NCBI GenBank assembly: GCA_050011315.1
Contig: JBEKJI010000027.1
Span: 1 to 32,164 of the forward strand
Length of the DNA: 32,164 nucleotides
Direction of reading: 5' to 3'
DNA from: Fen-549 sp050011315
GTDB taxonomy: Bacteria > Actinomycetota > Thermoleophilia > Gaiellales > Gaiellaceae
Positions 28,310 to 32,164 of this stretch are shown in pieces (within the stretch, counting starts at the first letter, position 1; each line of letters begins with the position of its first letter). Position numbers and translations under genes: made by a program. The notes beneath the pieces are model-generated. The model was given only the letters and a program-made list of their open reading frames with translations. It was not told the origin of the DNA and did not search any database.

Positions 28310-29959
28310 ATGACTCGCCGCGCACTCTCAACTCTGATCCTCTGTGTCGTCGCCCTGACGCCGGTGTTCGCTCCGGTCGGCGCCGTCGCCGGTCGGGAGT
28401 GGGCAAAGGAAACGCCGGCGACCACCGTCTGGGCGCCCGCAACTCTGGTCATCTCCGGGCACGGCTGGGGACACGGCGTCGGATTGAGTCAATACGGCGC
28501 CTACGGTTTCGCCCAGCACGGATACACCTACGACCAGATCGTCGCCCACTACTTCCCGGGGACAGATCTCGAATACGCCGGCTCGAAGACGATCCGAGTC
28601 CTGCTCGCGAGCGGCCGTTCGAGTCTCACCATCTCTTCGGCGACGCCGTTCAAGGTCACGGATGCGAGCGGGACCAGCTACGACGTCGCCGACCTGTCGC
28701 TACAGCTCGACTCGTCGCTCAGCATCAATCTCACCGCCGGGGGAAGCCCTTCCCTCGCCGGGCCGCTCGTCTTCACCGCCGGCTCATCGCCGCTCGCCTT
28801 CGCGGGGCGCACCTACCGCGGCAAGTTCAACGTCGCCGTTGTCGGAGACAAGCTGCGTCTGATCAACTACGTCGGGCTCGAGCCCTACCTCTACGGCGTC
28901 GTGCCCTGCGAGTCGCCGCACGATTGGCCGGCCGATGCTCTCGAGGCGCAGGCGATCGTCGCGCGCTCCTATGCGCTCGTCTCGATCAAGCCAAGCTCGA
29001 GCTTCGACGTCTACGCCGACACACGCAGCCAGGTCTACCACGGCCGCTCGGGCGAGTACCCGGAATCGACCGCGGCGGTCGACTCGACTACGGGCGAGAC
29101 CGTTTACTACGACGGCGCCGTCGCCCGAACTTTCTTCTTCTCGACCTCCGGCGGGCGAACGGCGGCGATCCAAGACGCCTGGCCGAACGCGTTACCGGAG
29201 CCCTACCTCGTCTCTGTGAACGACCCCTACGACAATCTCTCGCCCTACCACAACTGGGGGCCGGTAACGCTTCCGTCCCAGACCCTGGCCAAGAACCTGA
29301 AGATCGCCGGCCCGATCTCCGACCTGACGATCGAGACCAACGGCTCGCAGAGGGTCTCGACAGCCACCCTCACGGGTGCCCGAGATGAGACCTTCGCCGT
29401 CAGCGGTGACGCCGTGCGCCAGGCGCTCGACCTCCGCTCGAGCTGGTTCGAGGCCGCGGTCTTCGCGCTGCAGCGCCCGACAAGCGCACTCCCCTACGGG
29501 ACGAGCGTTCGCGTCTCCGGTCGCGCTCGCGGCGCCGACTCGCCGGTGCTGGAGATACGCCCGTCGGGGGGAACCTGGCAAACAGCAGCCACTCTCTCTC
29601 CGGACGACTCCGGCCTCTTCCAGGTGACGTTGAAGCCTCGTTCGACCAGCTACTACCGCATCGTCGACGGCGACATCGAGGCGGCGCCGGTGCGCGTGCC
29701 CGTCGCCCCGCGGGTGCGCCTTGCCCGCATGTCGGGAGGCGGTCTGCGCGGCAGTGTCAGGCCTCTGGGACCGGCGGCCGTCGTCGAGCTGCAACGGCTT
29801 CGCAACGACAGCTGGACGACGATCGCAAGACTCCCGCTCGGCTCCAGCGGTAGCTTCGCTCGAGCCGGTGTGCTGCGCGCAGGCCAGTATCGTGCGCGAG
29901 TCTCGGGCCTGGAAGGGCTCGTATCCGGCCTCTCGCCGGTGGTTGTTCTGGGCTCCTAG
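28310..29959 (+). CDS. SpoIID/LytB domain protein, secreted, permuted motif order
   Basis: 549 aa from ATG 28310. Signal peptide MTRRALSTLILCVVALTPVF and on to about residue 27. The domain motifs are GHGWGHGVGLSQYGAYGFAQ (50-69) with HYFPGT, and EPYLYGVVPCESPHDWPADA followed by LEAQAIVARSYAL (191-223). In SpoIID the GWGHGVGMSQYGA motif is near the C-terminus, after the EYL-GV and AQAVAARTYAL part; here it comes first, a circular permutation that I recall in other actinobacterial members. SpoIID is a lytic transglycosylase acting on peptidoglycan stripped of peptides. The C-terminal ~160 residues look like two beta-sandwich modules (TSVRVSGRARGADSPVLEIR). A cell-wall role is likely; sporulation is not implied. 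Confidence 0.9.
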   Translation: MTRRALSTLILCVVALTPVFAPVGAVAGREWAKETPATTVWAPATLVISGHGWGHGVGLSQYGAYGFAQHGYTYDQIVAHYFPGTDLEYAGSKTIRVLLASGRSSLTISSATPFKVTDASGTSYDVADLSLQLDSSLSINLTAGGSPSLAGPLVFTAGSSPLAFAGRTYRGKFNVAVVGDKLRLINYVGLEPYLYGVVPCESPHDWPADALEAQAIVARSYALVSIKPSSSFDVYADTRSQVYHGRSGEYPESTAAVDSTTGETVYYDGAVARTFFFSTSGGRTAAIQDAWPNALPEPYLVSVNDPYDNLSPYHNWGPVTLPSQTLAKNLKIAGPISDLTIETNGSQRVSTATLTGARDETFAVSGDAVRQALDLRSSWFEAAVFALQRPTSALPYGTSVRVSGRARGADSPVLEIRPSGGTWQTAATLSPDDSGLFQVTLKPRSTSYYRIVDGDIEAAPVRVPVAPRVRLARMSGGGLRGSVRPLGPAAVVELQRLRNDSWTTIARLPLGSSGSFARAGVLRAGQYRARVSGLEGLVSGLSPVVVLGS

Positions 29960-30026
29960 CGCCTCCCGTTCGGATGATGCGGCCCGGCTAGGGGCGCACT
30001 AGGCTGATCGCATCAAGCGACTTTGG

Positions 30027-31259
30027 TTGATTCCGTTCCTGCTCCTGGCGGGGACGGCGGGGGGAGCGGGCACTCGAACCGGCTCGTCCCTGCCGCCGCT
30101 TCCGAAAGCTTGGCCGCACAAGCTTCAGCTCGGAATGGCCGATGCGCCCGGCGGCGCCGACGCGATGCGGCGTACGGCGCCCTTCGGCTTCCGCTACCAG
30201 TATCTCGCCGGCGGCGTCAACACCGGCCAGGGCTGGGCGACCTGGAACGAGAACGGCAGCTTCGTTATTCGCTACATCCGCGATTCGGTCGCCCACAAGA
30301 TGATTCCGGTCTTTCCCTACTACATGCTGCTGCAGTCGAAGCCGGCCGGCGGCGACGAGGCGCACGCCGATCTGGCGAACGTCGACAACGTCGCAACGAT
30401 GCGCGCCTACTACGCAGATCTCCAGCTCTTCTTCCAGCGCGCGCGCCAGGCCACAAACGGTCTCGTCGTGCTCCACGTCGAGCCCGACTTCTGGGGTTAC
30501 GCCGAGCAGGCCTCACAGAACGACGACGCCGCGACCGTCCCGGCCGCCGTCGCCTCGACCGGGCTGCCCGAGCTCGCCGGGCTACCCGACACCGTTGCCG
30601 GCTTCGCCCAGGCGATCGTGCTGCTACGCGACGAGCTGGCGCCGAACGTCCTGCTCGCCTACCACATGAGCGGCTGGGGGACGATGCACGACATCACCTA
30701 CGAGGATCCTCCCGACGCCACGGTGCGCGCCTACGCAATACGCTCGGCGGCCTTCGAGCGCTCGCTCGGCACCCGCTTCGATCTCTCCTTCGAAGACTTC
30801 TCCGACCGCGACGCCAGCTTCTACAAGGTCATCAAGGGCGACCCGAACGCGTGGTTCAAGCCCGGGGACTTCCGCCGCCACCTTCTCTACACCCAGGTGT
30901 TCGTGCGCCAGACCGGGCTGCGCATGGTCGTCTGGCAGATCCCCTTGGGGAACACGATCATGCGCGCCGAGAACAACACCTGGAATCACTTCCAGGACAA
31001 CCGCGTGCAGTGGCTCCTGAACCAGCCAAGCCGAGCTCATCTGCGCGCCTACATCAAAGCGGGCGTGATCGCCTTCCTGTTCGGGCGCGGCGCCGACGGT
31101 TCCACCTGCGTCTGCGACGCCGCCCATGACGGAGTCACCAACCCGGCTCCGATCAACGGCAACAAAGTCCGCTCCTACTCGGCCGACGACGACGGCGGCT
31201 TCTTCCGTAACCGGGCGAAGAGCTACTACAAGCACAAGGCGCTAGCGATTCCGGGCTGA
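30027..31259 (+). CDS. Secreted protein of unknown family, 410 aa
   Basis: The only standard start is TTG 30027, but the frame extends to 30003 and reads I-K-R-L-W just before it. ATC 30012 as start would give a perfect signal peptide (KRLWLIPFLLLAGTAGGAG), so a non-standard start or ATG-to-ATC change is possible. The mature part has aromatic-rich segments (FGFRYQYLAGGVNTGQGWAT, VLHVEPDFWGY, RMVVWQIPLG) and acidic residues at strand ends (HVEPDF, DLSFEDF), reminiscent of a TIM-barrel glycoside hydrolase. I cannot assign a family. Near the C-terminus GSTCVCDAAHDG has two close cysteines. It follows the SpoIID/LytB gene by 67 bp and may be co-transcribed, hinting at an envelope role. Confidence 0.8.
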   Translation: MIPFLLLAGTAGGAGTRTGSSLPPLPKAWPHKLQLGMADAPGGADAMRRTAPFGFRYQYLAGGVNTGQGWATWNENGSFVIRYIRDSVAHKMIPVFPYYMLLQSKPAGGDEAHADLANVDNVATMRAYYADLQLFFQRARQATNGLVVLHVEPDFWGYAEQASQNDDAATVPAAVASTGLPELAGLPDTVAGFAQAIVLLRDELAPNVLLAYHMSGWGTMHDITYEDPPDATVRAYAIRSAAFERSLGTRFDLSFEDFSDRDASFYKVIKGDPNAWFKPGDFRRHLLYTQVFVRQTGLRMVVWQIPLGNTIMRAENNTWNHFQDNRVQWLLNQPSRAHLRAYIKAGVIAFLFGRGADGSTCVCDAAHDGVTNPAPINGNKVRSYSADDDGGFFRNRAKSYYKHKALAIPG

Positions 31260-31287
31260 GGTCCGGAGCCGACGGTTCGCGGCAATA

Positions 31288-31350
31288 GTTCCACTTTCAT
31301 GACGAACGCTCCTTGACGCCGGCCAGTTCTTCTGACCGGTGTCTGACACC
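31288..31350. repeat. RAYT-associated repeat, left copy
   Basis: GTTCCACTTTCAT (31288-31300), CCTTGACG (31311-31318) and the palindrome GGTGTC-T-GACACC (31338-31350). The right copy at 31994 has the same order. The palindrome is identical to the one at 236-248. It lies just beyond the 3' end of the transposase gene. Confidence 0.7.
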
Positions 31351-31357
31351 ACTGCTC

Positions 31358-31942
31358 TCAAGACCCGAGTTTTTTGTGATTGGGCGGCGGTACGACGGGG
31401 ACATCCGCTTCGACAAACTCGCGGTAACGATCGCGCCAACCGTCGCCACCTCCGAGTACGCCGGCGAGGAGCCGCTCATCCAGGAATCTCAGAGCCGGGT
31501 CGATGCCCGCGGTCGCGCGATAACTACTCCACTTCCATGCCGATGGTTCTTGGCACAGACCGGCCCGAACTGGGTTGTGTGCGACGTAACGGCAGACGGT
31601 AAGCAGGTAAAAGTCGCTGTCGATCAACTGGGCCATGAACCTGTTTCGAAACAGGTGCGCGCTTCGCCCATGAATCGCGTTGAATCGCTTCGAGTAACCG
31701 CCGTTGAGTTCTTTCATCGCCATAGAGAGGCGCGCGTCCGGGGTCAGAACGATCAGGTGGTAGTGGTTGTTCATCAGGCAGTACGCGAGGCATGGGAGCC
31801 GATAGCGCTCGATCGTCTGCTCGAGCCGTTCCAGAAAAAGTTCCCGGTCCTGATCGAGACGAAAAACCGGTCTCCTATCACTCCCGCGAGAGGCAACGTG
31901 ATAGACGCCGTTTGGAACGAATATTCGGCGGGGGCGGCCCAT
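31358..31942 (-). CDS. REP-associated tyrosine transposase (RAYT, Y1/TnpA-REP type)
   Basis: 194 aa from ATG 31942. Family order is complete: MGRPRRIFVPNGVYHVASRG (1-20), a middle LEQTIERYRLPCLAYCLMNN followed by HYHLIV with the HUH pair, NGGYSKRFNAIHGRSAHLFR, and SDFYLLTVCRYVAHNPVRAG with tyrosines fitting the catalytic position, then WKWSSYRATAG. RAYTs are single-copy, host-domesticated relatives of IS200/IS605 transposases that move short palindromic (REP) sequences. The gene looks intact. Base composition is less GC-rich than in the neighbours, consistent with transfer. It is flanked by two related repeats (31288 and 31994), and similar units are scattered through the window. Confidence 0.92.
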   Translation of the reverse strand: MGRPRRIFVPNGVYHVASRGSDRRPVFRLDQDRELFLERLEQTIERYRLPCLAYCLMNNHYHLIVLTPDARLSMAMKELNGGYSKRFNAIHGRSAHLFRNRFMAQLIDSDFYLLTVCRYVAHNPVRAGLCQEPSAWKWSSYRATAGIDPALRFLDERLLAGVLGGGDGWRDRYREFVEADVPVVPPPNHKKLGS

Positions 31943-31993
31943 CTCGACAGCCTAGATTCGGCCATCCGCGGTGAAAAGTGCCCCGGCTCAGGA

Positions 31994-32050
31994 GTTCCAC
32001 CTTCGTCACAAATACGCCTTGACGCGAAGCCCTACGCCTGATCGGTGTCT
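31994..32050. repeat. RAYT-associated repeat, right copy
   Basis: GTTCCACCTTCGTCA (31994-32008), GCCTTGACG (32016-32024) and CGGTGTCT (32043-32050), the same order as in the left copy. The second palindrome arm is degenerate (GGAAGTC). It lies 52 bp upstream of the transposase start. The remaining 32051-32105 holds nothing recognised. Confidence 0.6.
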
Positions 32051-32105
32051 GGAAGTCGCCTCAGAATGAGCAGGGACCCGCACTTTGGCGGCGAACGGTT
32101 CCCGC

Positions 32106-32164
32106 ATGAGCGAAAAACAGAAGTCTCAAGCGACGTGCAAGCCACAAAGGGCCAAGCTCCACCG
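32106..32164 (+). CDS. Possible start of a gene cut by the window edge
   Basis: ATG 32106 opens a frame to the window end (MSEKQKSQATCKPQRAKLH, about 19 codons) of hydrophilic, Lys/Gln-rich character. There is no clear ribosome-binding site. Too short to assign; it may be chance. Confidence 0.2.
   Translation, partial: MSEKQKSQATCKPQRAKLH

Overview
This is a high-GC, densely packed chromosomal window. The best guess is an actinobacterium of the class Thermoleophilia (Gaiellales/Solirubrobacterales type). The reasons are the GC-rich codon third positions, the actinobacterial style of the SufB (with intein), SpoIID/LytB, HAAS-domain and HD-GYP proteins, frequent GTG starts, and apparent leaderless starts. 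No rRNA or tRNA gene was seen, so the placement is an inference.

Layout. 1-400: the 3' end of an IS5-type transposase and a short palindromic repeat. 396-3317: a conserved small protein, a pirin, a secreted protein and a zinc-ribbon protein. 3343-5101 (minus): glnK-amt, closed by a 14-bp perfect stem-loop. 5287-6360: repeats around a MerR regulator that carries a textbook 19-bp-spacer promoter. 6359-6844: an SRPBCC protein. 7049-16633 (minus): eight consecutive genes forming one heterodisulfide-reductase-like operon: hdrB, hdrA with a GltD-like insertion, mvhD, ferredoxin, hdrA::mvhD fusion, hdrC, hdrB, hdrC. It is preceded by a good sigma-70-like promoter and followed by a REP-like hairpin. 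16782-18996: a HAAS-domain membrane protein and a small downstream ORF. 19063-23903 (minus): sufC-sufB(intein)-VOC-sufD. 24005-25746: an ABC-2 type exporter. 25895-27118: a GGDEF/HD-GYP protein. 27173-31259 (plus): a dTDP-glucose dehydratase-like enzyme, a permuted SpoIID/LytB protein and a secreted protein of unknown family. 31288-32050: a REP-associated tyrosine transposase (RAYT) between two related repeats.

How it works together. The hdr operon encodes two HdrA-type flavoproteins, two HdrB (CCG, non-cubane cluster) subunits, two HdrC subunits, a free and a fused MvhD, and a 2x[4Fe-4S] protein, but no hydrogenase, formate dehydrogenase, LbpA or membrane subunit. The GltD-like domain inside one HdrA offers a pyridine-nucleotide entry point, so the set looks like a cytoplasmic NAD(P)H-linked thiol/disulfide or electron-bifurcating complex. 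This is the strongest candidate for an under-described system here. A second candidate is a structured intergenic repeat present twice (6111-6178 and 15562-15628, the latter inside the hdr operon), whose hairpin shows three compensatory base-pair changes. Short repeats with GGTGTC/GACACC palindromes or GGGGTCAG ends recur across the window, most clearly beside the RAYT.
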